From Acinetobacter pollinis (lineage in GTDB: Bacteria > Pseudomonadota > Gammaproteobacteria > Pseudomonadales > Moraxellaceae), in assembly GCF_015627175.1 (NCBI RefSeq), contig NZ_VTDQ01000003.1, forward strand, positions 62,001 through 126,000: a stretch of 64,000 bases of DNA, in the 5' to 3' direction. A program made the translations under genes and the position numbers. Of this stretch, positions 30,274-40,922 are shown piece after piece; the stretch's first letter is position 1; every line of letters begins with the position of its first letter. A model generated the notes under the pieces. That model saw only the letters and a program-made list of their open reading frames with translations, was not told the DNA's origin and ran no database searches.

Positions 30274-32568
30274 TTAATTGGTCAGTAGGCGATTGGTTTT
30301 TACCATATCTTCTAAACCATTATTTCTAAAATAGTGTTCGATCCAGCTTTTTACCAGTAATGGATTATTTAGCGTAAGTACATGCTTTAAAAGTTTTTCT
30401 GCATCTTCCATAGAGGTATGACAAATTGCTTTTCTTACGCGTAGAATATTACTTGAACTCATGGAAAGGGTATTGAACCCCATCGCCATAAGTAAAATTG
30501 CAGAAAGCGGATCTCCTGCCATTTCACCACAAATACTAATTGGCTTATTATATTTGTGGCACTCATTTACCAGATAAGTTAAGGCTTTTAAAACTGCAGG
30601 GTGGTAATGAGAATATACGCCTGATACATGTGGATTATTTCGATCTACGGCCAAAAGATATTGTATAAGATCATTTGAACCAACTGAGAAGAAATCGACC
30701 AATTCTACAAATTCATGAATTTGAAAAATTACGCTTGGTACTTCTACCATGATTCCAATTTTAGGCTTATTAATTTTTACTTGTTCTTCTTCCTGTACAG
30801 CCAGCCAGTCACGCTCAAGAAGATACAGCACTTCTTCAACCTCGCTTACACTGGTGACCATAGGTAAGAGAATATGTAGATTGTTTAGTCCAATACTTGC
30901 TTTGAGCATAGCACGAATTTGTGATGAAAAAATTTCTGGGTGATCGAGGGTGAAGCGAAGCCCTCTCCAGCCAAGTGCTGAATTATTTTCATGAATAGAG
31001 AAGTAAGGAAGCTCTTTATCTGCACCAATGTCTAGGGTGCGCATAATGACGGGTTTGTTGGCAAAATGGCTAAGCTGTTGGCGATAAATAGCACGCTGTT
31101 CCTCTTCTCCTGGGAAACGATCACGGAGCATGAAAGGGATTTCACTACGATATAGCCCAACGCCTTTAGCACCACGTTGGACACCGCGAACAACATCAAT
31201 CATAAGACCCGTATTTACAAATAATCGAACTTCTACGCCGTCAGGTGTAATGGAATCTTTGGTTTCATACAGCTTTAAGTCTTTTGCTATTAACTCTTCT
31301 TCTTTTTGAATTTCTTTGTAGCGTTGGCGTAATCTGCGAGGCGGATTAACAATGACTTTGCCTTGATAAGCATCAATAATCATTTCAACGTCATCGAGCG
31401 TATTTACAGGGAGTTCTGTCACACCAACGACTGTTGGAATGCCTAAGGCACGTGCCACAATAACCATATGTGAATTGGCAGCCCCATCACTGGTTACAAT
31501 AGCGGCAATTTTATCTACAGGAAGTTCAACCAACGCAGCCGTACTAATTTCATCTCCAACAAGAATGCTGTCTGAGCTGAGTTCTTTATGTGAAGAATCT
31601 GCTTCTTGTAAACAAGCCAAAATACGCCGTCCCAGATCTTTTAGGTCTGATACACGTTCTCTTAAATAATCATCTTCCATTTGTGCAAAGAGGGCGCTGT
31701 GTTTATCGATCACCCGTTTGACAGCACCTTGTGCCCAACTTCCTGCTCGAATCTCATCTTGAATTTCTTCAGGCAAAGCGTTTTCGTCAAGCATACGTAA
31801 AAATACACTAAACAATGCGCGCTCTTCTGACATAAGAGAGTCTTGCATTTTTTCATCGAGTGAGCGTATTTCATTACGTACCGATTCGACGGCTTGTTCG
31901 AGTAACTCTAATTCTTCACTAATATCTTCTGCTTCACGCTCTGGTACGGCAGATAAGTCAGCAGGAGGATATAAAATAATTGCACGTCCTAGGGCAATTC
32001 CACCAGAACCTGCGACACCTTTAAAAATTTTATAATTTGAAGTGTTAGCAACTTTTCTAAATACATCAGTTGAGCCAACCGCATGTGCATGAGCGATAAC
32101 ACCTGAAAGTTGAGCACATAATGTGACAAGAAAGGATTCAGCAGCTTCACTAAAGTCTTGTTTAAGTTTTCTTTGAACAACTAAAACGCCCATCACCTTA
32201 CGGCGATACATAACAGGTACGCCTAAAAATGAGTTGAAGATTTCTTCACCCGTTTCTGGGAAATAGGCAAATCGTTCATGCTCAGAAGCATTTTCAAGAT
32301 TTACAATTTCTTCACGTTGTCCTACTAGACCAACTAGACCTTCACTTAAAGGAATAGAAATATTTCCTACCGCTTCGCTGTTAAGACCCTTGGTCGCCAT
32401 AAGTACATAGCACTGATTTCGCTCATCTAATAAATAGATTGAACACACATCGACATCCATCGCAGCAGATACTTGATTTACCATGATATCGAGTGATTCA
32501 TGTAAACCATTTGAAGCATTAATTTCTTGGACAATTCGTCTTAATGTATCTAACTGCATGTTGGACAT
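30274..32568 (-). CDS. ptsP: Phosphoenolpyruvate--protein phosphotransferase PtsP (enzyme I-Ntr)
   Basis: The protein has a N-terminal GAF domain (about residues 15-165), then PEP-utiliser domains: the phospho-accepting His in DGAANSHMVIVARALGIP, and the PEP-binding barrel with GLYRSEIPFM, RTLDIGADKELPYF and SVGSNDLIQYLLAVDR. It transfers phosphate from PEP to NPr in the nitrogen-related PTS. Start at 32568 is preferred (GGAG ten bases upstream); 32577 and 32559 are alternatives. It lies 77 bases after rppH on the same strand, the same pairing as in E. coli, and probably shares its mRNA. A short A-rich inverted repeat (32639-32667) is between them. Confidence 0.93.
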   Translation of the reverse strand: MSNMQLDTLRRIVQEINASNGLHESLDIMVNQVSAAMDVDVCSIYLLDERNQCYVLMATKGLNSEAVGNISIPLSEGLVGLVGQREEIVNLENASEHERFAYFPETGEEIFNSFLGVPVMYRRKVMGVLVVQRKLKQDFSEAAESFLVTLCAQLSGVIAHAHAVGSTDVFRKVANTSNYKIFKGVAGSGGIALGRAIILYPPADLSAVPEREAEDISEELELLEQAVESVRNEIRSLDEKMQDSLMSEERALFSVFLRMLDENALPEEIQDEIRAGSWAQGAVKRVIDKHSALFAQMEDDYLRERVSDLKDLGRRILACLQEADSSHKELSSDSILVGDEISTAALVELPVDKIAAIVTSDGAANSHMVIVARALGIPTVVGVTELPVNTLDDVEMIIDAYQGKVIVNPPRRLRQRYKEIQKEEELIAKDLKLYETKDSITPDGVEVRLFVNTGLMIDVVRGVQRGAKGVGLYRSEIPFMLRDRFPGEEEQRAIYRQQLSHFANKPVIMRTLDIGADKELPYFSIHENNSALGWRGLRFTLDHPEIFSSQIRAMLKASIGLNNLHILLPMVTSVSEVEEVLYLLERDWLAVQEEEQVKINKPKIGIMVEVPSVIFQIHEFVELVDFFSVGSNDLIQYLLAVDRNNPHVSGVYSHYHPAVLKALTYLVNECHKYNKPISICGEMAGDPLSAILLMAMGFNTLSMSSSNILRVRKAICHTSMEDAEKLLKHVLTLNNPLLVKSWIEHYFRNNGLEDMVKTNRLLTN

Positions 32569-32654
32569 GTACTGCATGCTCCGAAGTTAAGTGAGAAGCG
32601 ATTTTTATTTATAACAGCATCTAAATTTAAAAGCATTCACAAAAAGCATCTCTT

Positions 32655-33137
32655 TTAGGCTTTTTGTATGGGGAGTTTGTGGCATAGCTCAAGCATTGCT
32701 TTTCTATACACATCTCGCTTGAAGTTAACCACCTGACCGAGTGGATACCAATAGCTTACCCATTGCCACTGATCGAACTCTGGCGGATCCGATAAGTGAA
32801 GCTGAATATGTTTTGTCGAAGCAATTAGCTTTAACAAAAACCATTTTTGTTTTTGACCGATACACACAGGCTCGGAATCTGAGCGGATATATCGGTGTGG
32901 CAGACGATAACGCAACCAGCCTTTGGTTTGTGCAACAATTTGAACGTGCTCTGGCAATAAACCAACTTCTTCTCGAAGCTCTCGAAAAAGTGCTTGTTCT
33001 GCTGTTTCTCCATAGTGAATTCCACCTTGAGGGAATTGCCACGCATTATGACCAATGCGTTTTGCCCATAGAACTTGTCCGTTATCGTTTGCCAAAATGA
33101 TCCCGACATTTGGTCGGAAACCTTCGGAGTCGATCAT
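32655..33137 (-). CDS. rppH: RNA pyrophosphohydrolase RppH
   Basis: The 160-residue Nudix protein opens with [17 protein letters not shown], nearly the E. coli RppH start, followed by [29 protein letters not shown], the Nudix box GX5EX7REUXEEXGU with all metal-binding Glu residues. It removes pyrophosphate from 5'-triphosphate RNA, creating the 5'-monophosphate that RNase E (also in this window) prefers. It is the first gene of the rppH-ptsP pair. Confidence 0.95.
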   Translation of the reverse strand: MIDSEGFRPNVGIILANDNGQVLWAKRIGHNAWQFPQGGIHYGETAEQALFRELREEVGLLPEHVQIVAQTKGWLRYRLPHRYIRSDSEPVCIGQKQKWFLLKLIASTKHIQLHLSDPPEFDQWQWVSYWYPLGQVVNFKRDVYRKAMLELCHKLPIQKA

Positions 33138-33322
33138 TTGGCTACCTTAATCTAGTGTTTCTTATTGTCTTTCTTTAGATAGGCTAATAAGGGGATAAAC
33201 CTCAGCATAAAAAAGACGACAGAATATTGTTAAAATTGCTATGATCTTAACGAATTTCTTGCCTTAAGCGGTGATTGATTTACATTTTTTTTCTTTATTT
33301 TTCAAATTAAATGAGAATTTTC

Positions 33323-33979
33323 ATGAAATTGGCTTTGTTTGACCTTGATCATACTTTAATAGATACAGACTCCGATCACTCTTGGGGAGAGTTCTTGGTG
33401 ACAGAGGGACTTGTGGATCCAGCGTACCATCGACAAATGAATGATAAATTTTATGAAGATTATAAAGCAGGGTGTTTAGATCCAATTGCATATAATGAAT
33501 TTGTATTTGAGTTTTTAACAAAAAATAATCGTGATAGATTAAATGAGCTACATGCGTGTTTTATGCAAAAAGTAATTCGACCAATGATGCGAACAGAAGG
33601 ATTAAAAATGATTCAGCATCATCAGCAATTAGGCCATGAAATTGTTGGAATTACAGCAACCAGTGATTTTATTACGGCACCTATTTTTCATGAATTTGGC
33701 ATTAAACATGTTATTGCAACGACAGCCGAGCAAAAAGATGGTATTTACACTGGCAAAGTGGCAGGAACACCTTGTTTCCAAGAGGGTAAGTTGATTCGCC
33801 TGAAACAATGGCTTGATGGGCGAACCATTACGGAAAGTTGGGCGTACTCAGATTCATTTAATGATCGCTTTTTACTTGAATACGTAGATCATGCCACCGC
33901 TATTTCACCTGATAAAAAATTAATTGAGCTTGCCAATGAAAAAGGGTGGCCTATTTTAGATTGGTCTTTAAACGCTTAA
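33323..33979 (+). CDS. HAD-IB family phosphatase (SerB-like)
   Basis: The 218-residue protein has motif I LALFDLDHTLIDTDSD, motif II GITATSDF, and motif III/IV around AYSDSFNDRFLLEYV, as in the HAD subfamily IB PSPase-like proteins. Its helical cap (about residues 20-90) fits that group, which acts on phosphoserine-like or phosphocholine-like substrates. Start at 33323 is chosen because GAGAA precedes it; the ATG at 33311 contains that site. Its stop overlaps the stop of the convergent LysR gene by TTAA. Confidence 0.85.
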   Translation: MKLALFDLDHTLIDTDSDHSWGEFLVTEGLVDPAYHRQMNDKFYEDYKAGCLDPIAYNEFVFEFLTKNNRDRLNELHACFMQKVIRPMMRTEGLKMIQHHQQLGHEIVGITATSDFITAPIFHEFGIKHVIATTAEQKDGIYTGKVAGTPCFQEGKLIRLKQWLDGRTITESWAYSDSFNDRFLLEYVDHATAISPDKKLIELANEKGWPILDWSLNA

Positions 33980-34845
33980 GCCTGTGTCATTTTTACCAAC
34001 TGAATGAGGGCTTCCGCTGCTTTGGACTGACTGCGAGAAGGGTGCCATACGAGACCCAATGTACGCTTAAGTTCAAAGTTTAAATCAAGTTGTTTTAAAT
34101 CTTGGTTAATGAGCGTTTTTGGTAAAACAGACCATCCTACACCAATGGAGGCAAGCATTCGAATAGATTCTAGTGGATTATTGGTCATACTGGTTTTCGG
34201 GCGTAACCCACGTTTTTCAAATTCCGCCAGTGTAATCTGACTCGTATAAGTTTTTGCTGCAGGCAATAAACTTGGGTAATGTGTAAGTTGCTCTAAATCT
34301 AAATTAGAAACTTTTGCTAAGGGATGAAATGGTGATGCTACAAAAACCAGTGGATCTTCCCAAATAGGCAAATAAGAGAGTCTGTCATCGCCAGTCGGCG
34401 GTAAAGTAAGAAAGGCGAGTTCTAGATCACCCGTAAGTACTTGCTCGTGTGCTTGTTCTGAGTCAACAAACTTTACATCTAACTCGACATGAGGATATTG
34501 CTGTACATAGCTTTTCAAGTAAGGTGGAGCATGATGTAATCCAATATGATGACTTGTTCCTAATTTTAAGCGACCTTGTACTTGCTCGTGTTGATGGCTT
34601 AGGTTGTGATGAATATCACCAAGCTCATTGAGCCAAGTTTTTACTTTAGGCAGTAGAGAATAAGCAACATGTGTTGGTTTAATTCCTCTTCCCGCAGATT
34701 CGAATAAGGTGACATTAAAGTATTCTTCTAGGCTATGAATTCTCTTGGTAACTGCAGGCTGAGTAATAAATAGATGATCTGCGGCCAGAGAAACAGAGCC
34801 TGTTTCCATGACTTTCACAAAGGCTTCAAATGCAGCAAGATTCAT
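33976..34845 (-). CDS. LysR-family regulator next to the leucine genes
   Basis: The 289-residue protein begins MNLAAFEAFVKVMETGSVSLAADHLFITQPAVTKRIHSLEEYF, a LysR HTH with a CysB/CynR-like layout. Residues 90-285 are the effector domain. It is divergent from leuC, an arrangement also found in Pseudomonas where a LysR gene precedes leuC, so it may regulate the leucine operon. Candidate binding DNA between the two is a GTTAT-N17-ATAAC repeat at 34872-34898. This role is inferred from position. Confidence 0.85.
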   Translation of the reverse strand: MNLAAFEAFVKVMETGSVSLAADHLFITQPAVTKRIHSLEEYFNVTLFESAGRGIKPTHVAYSLLPKVKTWLNELGDIHHNLSHQHEQVQGRLKLGTSHHIGLHHAPPYLKSYVQQYPHVELDVKFVDSEQAHEQVLTGDLELAFLTLPPTGDDRLSYLPIWEDPLVFVASPFHPLAKVSNLDLEQLTHYPSLLPAAKTYTSQITLAEFEKRGLRPKTSMTNNPLESIRMLASIGVGWSVLPKTLINQDLKQLDLNFELKRTLGLVWHPSRSQSKAAEALIQLVKMTQA

Positions 34846-34871
34846 AATTTCACCCTTATAAATAATATAAT

Positions 34872-34898
34872 GTTATGCATATTTAATCTTAATATAAC
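34872..34898. promoter_or_regulatory. Possible LysR operator near the leuC regulator
   Basis: GTTAT (34872-34876) and ATAAC (34894-34898) are inverted arms 17 bases apart, with an inner TATGCATA palindrome. The site is 27 bases upstream of the LysR start, where autoregulatory LysR sites usually lie. AT-rich background makes chance occurrence likely. Confidence 0.25.
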
Positions 34899-35104
34899 TT
34901 TTTATTATTTTTATGTGCAAATACATTTTTAGAATAAAGCCACTACATACCTTACTATTTAAAATTGTTACACTCATTTAATTAGACATTTATTCCTAAA
35001 AGTTTTTTGATTTATAAAAATGATAAATTAGATTTATTAATTTTGAATTATATAATCAAAGATAACAACCAACATAAACACCCAGTCCAATGGAGTATCA
35101 CGAC

Positions 35105-36523
35105 ATGGCAGGCAAAACTTTATATGACAAATTGTGGGATGACCATTTAGTTAAGCAAAGAGATGATGGCTCGAGTTTAATTTATATTGATCGTCAGCTA
35201 CTTCATGAAGTAACGTCACCGCAAGCATTTGAAGGTCTACAGCTTGCAGGTCGTCAACCTTGGCGTTTAAGTGCAAATGTAGCAACGCCTGACCATAATG
35301 TACCTACATCTAAAAAAGAGCGTGACCAAGGTATTGCAGGTATTGAAGACAATACATCGCGTATTCAAGTACAAACTTTAGATGATAATTGTAAGTCATT
35401 TAATGTCGTACAGTTTGGTATTAATGATGTGCGTCAAGGTATTGTTCATGTGGTTGGTCCTGAGCAAGGTTTAACATTACCAGGCATGACAGTGGTATGT
35501 GGAGATTCACATACAGCAACACATGGGGCATTTGGTTGTTTAGCACATGGTATTGGAACATCCGAAGTTGAGCATGTATTGGCAACACAGTGTTTAGTTC
35601 AGAAAAAAATGAAGAATATGCTTGTTCGTGTAGATGGTACATTAGGACAAGGTGTTACTCCGAAAGATGTTGTTCTTGCCATTATTGGTAAAATTGGAAC
35701 AGCTGGTGGTACAGGTCATGCCATTGAGTTTGGTGGACAAGTATTTAGAGATATGTCTATTGAAGGACGTATGACAGTATGTAATATGGCCATTGAAGCA
35801 GGTGCACGAGTAGGTCTTGTTGCTGTTGATGAAAAAACTATTGCATATGTAAAAGATAGACCTTACTCGCCAAAAGCTGAAAACTGGGATAAAGCGGTTG
35901 CATATTGGAATACACTTCACTCTGATGAAGATGCATATTTCGATACAGTGATTGAAATGAAAGGCGAAGAGATTGAACCACAAGTATCTTGGGGAACTTC
36001 TCCAGAAATGGTAATACCTGTTTCGCAAGCTGTACCGACATTAACGCAAGCTAAAGATGATGTACAGCGTAATGACTGGACACGTGCGTATCAGTATATG
36101 GGCTTAACAGCAGGTCAACTATTATCTGAAATTCATTTAGATCGCGTATTTATTGGATCATGTACGAACTCTCGTATTGAAGACATACGTGCGGCCGCTG
36201 CAGTTGTTAAAGGTCGCAAGGTTGCAACAAGTATTAAACAGGCGATGGTTGTACCAGGGTCTGGTGTTGTTAAAACTCAGGCAGAAAAAGAAGGTTTGGA
36301 TAAAATTTTCTTAGAAGCAGGATTTGAATGGAGAGAACCTGGTTGTTCTATGTGTTTAGCAATGAATGCCGATAAATTACAAGCAGGTGAACATTGTGCA
36401 TCAACATCTAACAGAAACTTTGAAGGTCGTCAGGGTAATGGGGGTAGAACTCATCTTGTGAGCCCTGCCATGGCAGCAGCAGCAGCAATTGCTGGTCATT
36501 TTGTTGATGTAAGAACATTCTAA
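35105..36523 (+). CDS. leuC: 3-isopropylmalate dehydratase large subunit
   Basis: The 472-residue protein belongs to the aconitase superfamily: [16 protein letters not shown] start, [25 protein letters not shown] and [11 protein letters not shown] give the three Cys ligands of the [4Fe-4S] cluster. With LeuD it isomerises 2-isopropylmalate to 3-isopropylmalate in leucine synthesis. Start at 35105 is supported by GGAG nine bases upstream; the ATG at 35090 contains part of that site. LeuD follows after 11 bases. Confidence 0.97.
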   Translation: MAGKTLYDKLWDDHLVKQRDDGSSLIYIDRQLLHEVTSPQAFEGLQLAGRQPWRLSANVATPDHNVPTSKKERDQGIAGIEDNTSRIQVQTLDDNCKSFNVVQFGINDVRQGIVHVVGPEQGLTLPGMTVVCGDSHTATHGAFGCLAHGIGTSEVEHVLATQCLVQKKMKNMLVRVDGTLGQGVTPKDVVLAIIGKIGTAGGTGHAIEFGGQVFRDMSIEGRMTVCNMAIEAGARVGLVAVDEKTIAYVKDRPYSPKAENWDKAVAYWNTLHSDEDAYFDTVIEMKGEEIEPQVSWGTSPEMVIPVSQAVPTLTQAKDDVQRNDWTRAYQYMGLTAGQLLSEIHLDRVFIGSCTNSRIEDIRAAAAVVKGRKVATSIKQAMVVPGSGVVKTQAEKEGLDKIFLEAGFEWREPGCSMCLAMNADKLQAGEHCASTSNRNFEGRQGNGGRTHLVSPAMAAAAAIAGHFVDVRTF

Positions 36524-36534
36524 GGAGTTTTATA

Positions 36535-37185
36535 ATGAAAGCTTATACGACTGAAGAAGGTATTGTTGCACCATTAGACCGTGCCAATGTAGATACAGAT
36601 TTAATTATTCCTAAGCAGTTCTTAAAATCAATTAAACGTACTGGTTTTGGGGATAACTTATTTGATGAGTTGCGTTATTTAGATGAAGGATATCCTGGTC
36701 AAGATAACTCTAAGCGACCAAAGAATCCAGATTTTGTACTTAATCAGCCACGTTATCGTGGTGCGACAATTTTAGTGACCCGTAAAAACTTTGGTTGTGG
36801 TTCAAGTCGTGAGCACGCGCCTTGGGCTTTAAATGAATATGGCTTTAGAACTGTCATTGCACCAAGTTATGCAGATATTTTCTTTAATAACAGCTTTAAA
36901 AATGGCATGTTACCTGTCATTTTGTCTGAAGAAGAAGTTGATCAGATTATTAAGGAATGTGAAGCTGAAGAAGGTTATGCATTAACGGTCGATTTAAAGA
37001 CACAGGAAGTCCGTCTGCCATCAGGTACAGTGTTTCATTTTGAGGTTGATCCTTTCCGTAAGCATTGTTTATTAAATGGTTTAGATGATATTGGGCTCAC
37101 TTTACAAGATAGTGATGTTATTCATAGCTATGAAGCAAAAACTAAACAAACACGTCCTTGGGTTTTTCAAGATCTAATTGACTAA
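36535..37185 (+). CDS. leuD: 3-isopropylmalate dehydratase small subunit
   Basis: The 216-residue protein shows the swivelling-domain motifs: [31 protein letters not shown] and [16 protein letters not shown]. It completes the LeuCD isomerase. It is preceded by AAGGAG and spaced 11 bases after leuC, so it is in the same transcript. Downstream, 93 bases away, is a lipoprotein gene that lies between leuD and leuB. Confidence 0.97.
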   Translation: MKAYTTEEGIVAPLDRANVDTDLIIPKQFLKSIKRTGFGDNLFDELRYLDEGYPGQDNSKRPKNPDFVLNQPRYRGATILVTRKNFGCGSSREHAPWALNEYGFRTVIAPSYADIFFNNSFKNGMLPVILSEEEVDQIIKECEAEEGYALTVDLKTQEVRLPSGTVFHFEVDPFRKHCLLNGLDDIGLTLQDSDVIHSYEAKTKQTRPWVFQDLID

Positions 37186-37278
37186 ATTGCTATATTTCAG
37201 TGATGGCGAAATTGAATAACTATTGCTAACATAAGGTGAATTATTTTTACTTTTATGTTGTTAGGTTGAACATTTGTC

Positions 37279-37854
37279 ATGCGGAATATTATTGGTAAAA
37301 GTGTACTTTGGGGAATGTGTGGAATGTTATTGGCCTCTTGTCAGACATTCCAACATGCACGAGAAACTGCAAATATTCGTTATAGTGCACCTAAGCTAGG
37401 CTCTACAGTGGCGACGGTTTATTGTGAAGGGACTGCAAACTGTGAGTTTGAGCGTATCAATAATATTGTTATTGTTGATGAGTCTACGCATCTGATTAAT
37501 CCAAGTGCGATCGGGCAAGGTTATGTCAGATTAAAGCAAAGGTCTACATTTGATTCAAATGCAATTTTTCTGACCTTACCTGCACAACAACATGAAGTTG
37601 TTATTCGTTTTTATCCAATATCTCCCGACCGCGCTGAAAAAATTAACGTTATACAAAATTTTAAACCGAATAAACACTATAAGTTTGTCATGTATCGAGA
37701 TCGTATTAAACGCTCTAATAATTTACTTAGTGTTTCTGTACCAGACCCGCTGTGTGTGAAGCTCATGGAAAATGAGAAAGTCATTCGCCGTTTCTGCAAG
37801 CCTTATAATGTGTTAAATGGGCTTGGTGAGTTTATAGAACAAAAAGCAGGATAA
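37279..37854 (+). CDS. Uncharacterised lipoprotein between leuD and leuB
   Basis: The 191-residue product has a lipoprotein signal with lipobox LLASC (Cys21). The mature part is beta-rich, with YCEGTANCEFERINN (a Cys pair) and a conserved-looking GQGYVRLKQRS segment. I do not recognise a named family. No leucine-related feature is visible; its presence inside the leu cluster may be incidental, but read-through from leuCD would express it. It has about 75 bases before the leuB start. Confidence 0.7.
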   Translation: MRNIIGKSVLWGMCGMLLASCQTFQHARETANIRYSAPKLGSTVATVYCEGTANCEFERINNIVIVDESTHLINPSAIGQGYVRLKQRSTFDSNAIFLTLPAQQHEVVIRFYPISPDRAEKINVIQNFKPNKHYKFVMYRDRIKRSNNLLSVSVPDPLCVKLMENEKVIRRFCKPYNVLNGLGEFIEQKAG

Positions 37855-37930
37855 TGAGTAAGTAATATATCTCGTGCTGGCATATTTTTGATTGATGACA
37901 TCATCATAACTTTTATCTATGGAATCCTAT

Positions 37931-39007
37931 ATGTCAAAGCAAATTCTTATTCTCGCAGGTGATGGAATTGGCCCAGAAATTGTTACAGCAGCAGAGAAGG
38001 TGCTTACAGCAGTTAATCATAAATTCAATCTGAACTTAGATTGGGAGCATGGTTTACTTGGTGGTGCAGCAATTGATCAATATGGTGAGCCATATCCAAA
38101 AGAAACAAGTGATCAAGCAAAAAAAGCCGATGCCATTTTATTAGGTGCTGTTGGTGGACCAAAGTGGGATCAAATTGAGCGCTCTATACGCCCTGAACGT
38201 GGCTTATTAAAAATTCGTAGTGAGCTCAACCTATTTGCAAATCTTCGTCCTGCAATTTTATATCCGCAATTGGCGAGTGCTTCGAGCTTGAAACCTGAAA
38301 TTGTAGCAGGTCTGGATATTTTAATTGTCCGTGAGCTGACTGGTGGTATTTACTTTGGACAACCACGTGGGATTCGTGAGTTAGAAAATGGCGAAAAGCA
38401 AGGCTATAACACAGATGTTTATTCAGAGTCTGAAATTAAACGTATTGCTAAAGTTGCGTTTGATCTAGCGAGTTTACGTGGTGGTAAAGTATGTTCGGTA
38501 GATAAAGCAAATGTTTTGGAAGTGACGGAGCTTTGGAAACAAACAGTAAGCCAAGAACACGCTGAGAACTATTCAAATATTCAGCTTTCTCATATGTATG
38601 TAGATAATGCTGCCATGCAATTGGTACGTGCACCTAAACAATTTGATGTGATTGTTACAGGTAATTTGTTCGGCGATATTCTTTCTGACGAAGCTGCAAT
38701 GTTAACGGGCTCAATTGGGATGCTACCATCTGCATCATTAGATGAAAATGGTAAAGGAATGTACGAGCCATGTCACGGTTCGGCACCAGATATTGCAGGG
38801 AAAGATATTGCAAACCCGCTTGCAACGATTTTGTCTGTAGCCATGATGCTACGTTACACGTTTAAAGAAGAAGCTGCGGCAAAAGCGATAGAAGAGGCAG
38901 TAGGTACTGTGTTAGATCAGGGCTTAAGAACTGCAGATATTTATTCTGAAGGCATGAAGAAAGTGGGAACCGCAGCGATGGGAGAAGCGGTTGTAAACGC
39001 TTTATAG
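37931..39007 (+). CDS. leuB: 3-isopropylmalate dehydrogenase
   Basis: The protein (358 residues from 37931) is a beta-decarboxylating dehydrogenase: [14 protein letters not shown] start, [22 protein letters not shown] (substrate Arg residues), [18 protein letters not shown] and the metal-binding Asp in [10 protein letters not shown], with [16 protein letters not shown] for NAD. It oxidises 3-isopropylmalate to 2-oxoisocaproate. Start at 37931 is preferred because the earlier ATG at 37919 contains GGAA, a likely ribosome binding site. Confidence 0.96.
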   Translation: MSKQILILAGDGIGPEIVTAAEKVLTAVNHKFNLNLDWEHGLLGGAAIDQYGEPYPKETSDQAKKADAILLGAVGGPKWDQIERSIRPERGLLKIRSELNLFANLRPAILYPQLASASSLKPEIVAGLDILIVRELTGGIYFGQPRGIRELENGEKQGYNTDVYSESEIKRIAKVAFDLASLRGGKVCSVDKANVLEVTELWKQTVSQEHAENYSNIQLSHMYVDNAAMQLVRAPKQFDVIVTGNLFGDILSDEAAMLTGSIGMLPSASLDENGKGMYEPCHGSAPDIAGKDIANPLATILSVAMMLRYTFKEEAAAKAIEEAVGTVLDQGLRTADIYSEGMKKVGTAAMGEAVVNAL

Positions 39008-39053
39008 GATTAGTTTTGGGTTGAGTAATGCATGGCTATATTTAGGTAGAGCT

Positions 39054-39344
39054 ATGCATTTTTTATTTAAGGCCAAATTTGTATTGTTAAATAAAAAGTT
39101 GTCAGCTTTTCATTTAGGGGTGGGTATTTTCTATCTCGTAATCTTTGTCATCATTGCTGTGCTGTCATTTGGTGCAAATCAATCGTTAGACCATGTAGCA
39201 ATGGGTTATATGTGTTTCTTGGTTTTCATGATTGCAATGCATTTCAAAGCATATAGCGAGGTATGTAAGTGGAAAAAACTAGGTAAAATTTTATCAAGGA
39301 TGTTAGCTTGCTTTTTACTGTTAGGTTTTCCTATTGGCACATGA
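39054..39344 (+). CDS. Small membrane protein, function unknown
   Basis: The 96-residue product has three hydrophobic segments (about residues 24-43, 50-70, 82-94) and a basic N-terminus. No family is recognised. The start at 39054 is chosen because AGG at 39044-39046 is a proper distance upstream; a TTG at 39021 lacks a ribosome binding site and would add eleven residues. It follows leuB by 46 bases on the same strand and could be the last gene of that transcript. Confidence 0.5.
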   Translation: MHFLFKAKFVLLNKKLSAFHLGVGIFYLVIFVIIAVLSFGANQSLDHVAMGYMCFLVFMIAMHFKAYSEVCKWKKLGKILSRMLACFLLLGFPIGT

Positions 39345-39414
39345 TTGGCTTTTCTTATTTTTTCATATACAAAAGAATCAAATTGGCAAACTTTGAATAC
39401 TTAAATAAGACATA

Positions 39415-39449
39415 TAAAAAAAGCCACTTTAAAATGAGTGGCTTTTTTT
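39415..39449. terminator. Bidirectional intrinsic terminator
   Basis: AAAAAAAGCCACT and AGTGGCTTTTTTT form a stem with a TTAAAATG loop between the leuB-side genes and the convergent infA. Confidence 0.85.
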
Positions 39450-39463
39450 GCTTCGACTAATAC

Positions 39464-39685
39464 TTAACGCGCACGGTAAGTGATACGACCTTTTGTTAAG
39501 TCGTAAGGTGTCATTTCAACTTTTACATTATCGCCAGTTAAAATACGGATGTAGTGTTTGCGCATTTTTCCTGAAATATGAGCAATTACTTCATGACCAT
39601 TTTCTAAACGAACACGAAACATAGTATTAGGAAGCGTCTCGGTGACAACGCCTTCGAACTCAATTAGTTCCTCTTTATTGGCCAT
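39464..39685 (-). CDS. infA: Translation initiation factor IF-1
   Basis: The 73-residue protein is an OB-fold S1-type domain: [23 protein letters not shown] and [20 protein letters not shown] are nearly universal IF-1 sequence. It binds the ribosomal A site and assists IF-2/IF-3. Single gene with its own promoter and terminator. Confidence 0.98.
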   Translation of the reverse strand: MANKEELIEFEGVVTETLPNTMFRVRLENGHEVIAHISGKMRKHYIRILTGDNVKVEMTPYDLTKGRITYRAR

Positions 39686-39719
39686 AGCCTACCTGAATGA
39701 ATGAATTAACAAGGCGCAA

Positions 39720-39748
39720 ATTATATACAAATTACTTATCGAAAACAA
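39720..39748 (-). promoter_or_regulatory. Sigma-70 promoter of infA
   Basis: On the minus strand TTGTTT (39748-39743), a 17-base spacer, and a perfect TATAAT (39725-39720) lie about 35 bases before the infA start codon; the short 5' UTR then runs into AGGTAGGC ahead of ATG. Confidence 0.7.
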
Positions 39749-39896
39749 GCAAGGCCAAAAGGATGATTAGAAATAACTTTCGATAATGAATAAAATTGGA
39801 CCAAAATATTTCAATAAACTGACATATTCATATTGAGAGTTTTTATAATAGTAGTTAATCTAAGCTTAAGAATGATAATAAATAAGGATAATCGTT

Positions 39897-40922
39897 GTGA
39901 AACAACGAACAGATGGGGCAGTAGTCCTACGCTTAGCCTATGAAGCGATCACAAGGTCTGGTTTACCTGTAGAAAATATTTTGAAAAAAGCAGGTATTAC
40001 TCAAGATCATATGCGGTTATATCAAAGAGTCCCTCAAAGAGCACAATTTTCGTTTTGGAGAGCAATGATTGCATTGAGTCGTGACAATGATATTGGTTTA
40101 CATTTGGGGCAGCACCTGCCTTTATTTCGTGGACAAATTATCGAACAGCTCTTTGTGAGTAGCTCTTCCTTTGGAGAAGGATTAAAACGAACTTTACCGT
40201 ATCAGCGACTAATTAGTGATGCATTTCAAGCAAAACTAGTGATTGATGGTGAGTTATGTTACTTAAAAAATATAACGCAGGCCAGACCAAATAATTTGGT
40301 TAATCGTCACTTCTCAGAGTGTGCTATGTCTGGTGTGATACAGTTTTTTAAATTTATGACGGATAATCTCTTTGAACCATTACGTATCGATTTTGACTTT
40401 AGTAAAGGTGCCGATTTAAAAGAATATGAAGCAATTTATGGTTGCTCTGTGTCCTTAGGTCAAAAAGAAACTCGATTATATTTTGATAAGAAAATTCTAG
40501 ACTATCAGTTATGGCAAGCTGAACCGGAGCTACTTACGCTTCATGAAAGATTTGCAACCAAAAAACTAGAAGAATTGGTACGTTATGACTTAATTGACAA
40601 CGTACAAGAGGTGATTGGTCGAATGCTTGAGAAGGGTGAATTAACCCTTGAAATGATTGCGACAGATTTAGGAATGAGTGCAAGACAATTGAGACATCAA
40701 TTGAGTGAAGCGAATACCAGCTTTCAAGAATTACTCACAGACTATCGTTGCCGTTTATCCAAGAAATTACTGAAAAATAGTAATGAAAGTATTGATCATA
40801 TTGTCTGCTTAACTGGATTTTCTGAACCAAGCACTTTCTACCGAGCATTTAAACGGTGGACCAATGAAACGCCTATCGAATATCGTAGACGTAAACAAAG
40901 TCCTCTTACATCATCTATTTAA
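39897..40922 (+). CDS. AraC-family transcriptional regulator
   Basis: The 341-residue protein ends with the AraC HTH pair (LEMIATDLGMSARQLRHQLSEANTSFQEL... and IDHIVCLTGFSEPSTFYRAFKRWTNETPIEYR), and the N-terminal 200 residues match the arabinose-binding-like domain of the OruR/ArgR-type subgroup (PF12625), as in virulence and fatty-acid regulators. GTG start at 39897 is supported by AAGGA eight bases upstream. The upstream DNA GATAATAAATAAGGATAATC has Fur-box-like half-sites, but this is weak. Ligand and targets unknown. Its stop overlaps the convergent truA stop by TTAA. Confidence 0.85.
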   Translation: MKQRTDGAVVLRLAYEAITRSGLPVENILKKAGITQDHMRLYQRVPQRAQFSFWRAMIALSRDNDIGLHLGQHLPLFRGQIIEQLFVSSSSFGEGLKRTLPYQRLISDAFQAKLVIDGELCYLKNITQARPNNLVNRHFSECAMSGVIQFFKFMTDNLFEPLRIDFDFSKGADLKEYEAIYGCSVSLGQKETRLYFDKKILDYQLWQAEPELLTLHERFATKKLEELVRYDLIDNVQEVIGRMLEKGELTLEMIATDLGMSARQLRHQLSEANTSFQELLTDYRCRLSKKLLKNSNESIDHIVCLTGFSEPSTFYRAFKRWTNETPIEYRRRKQSPLTSSI

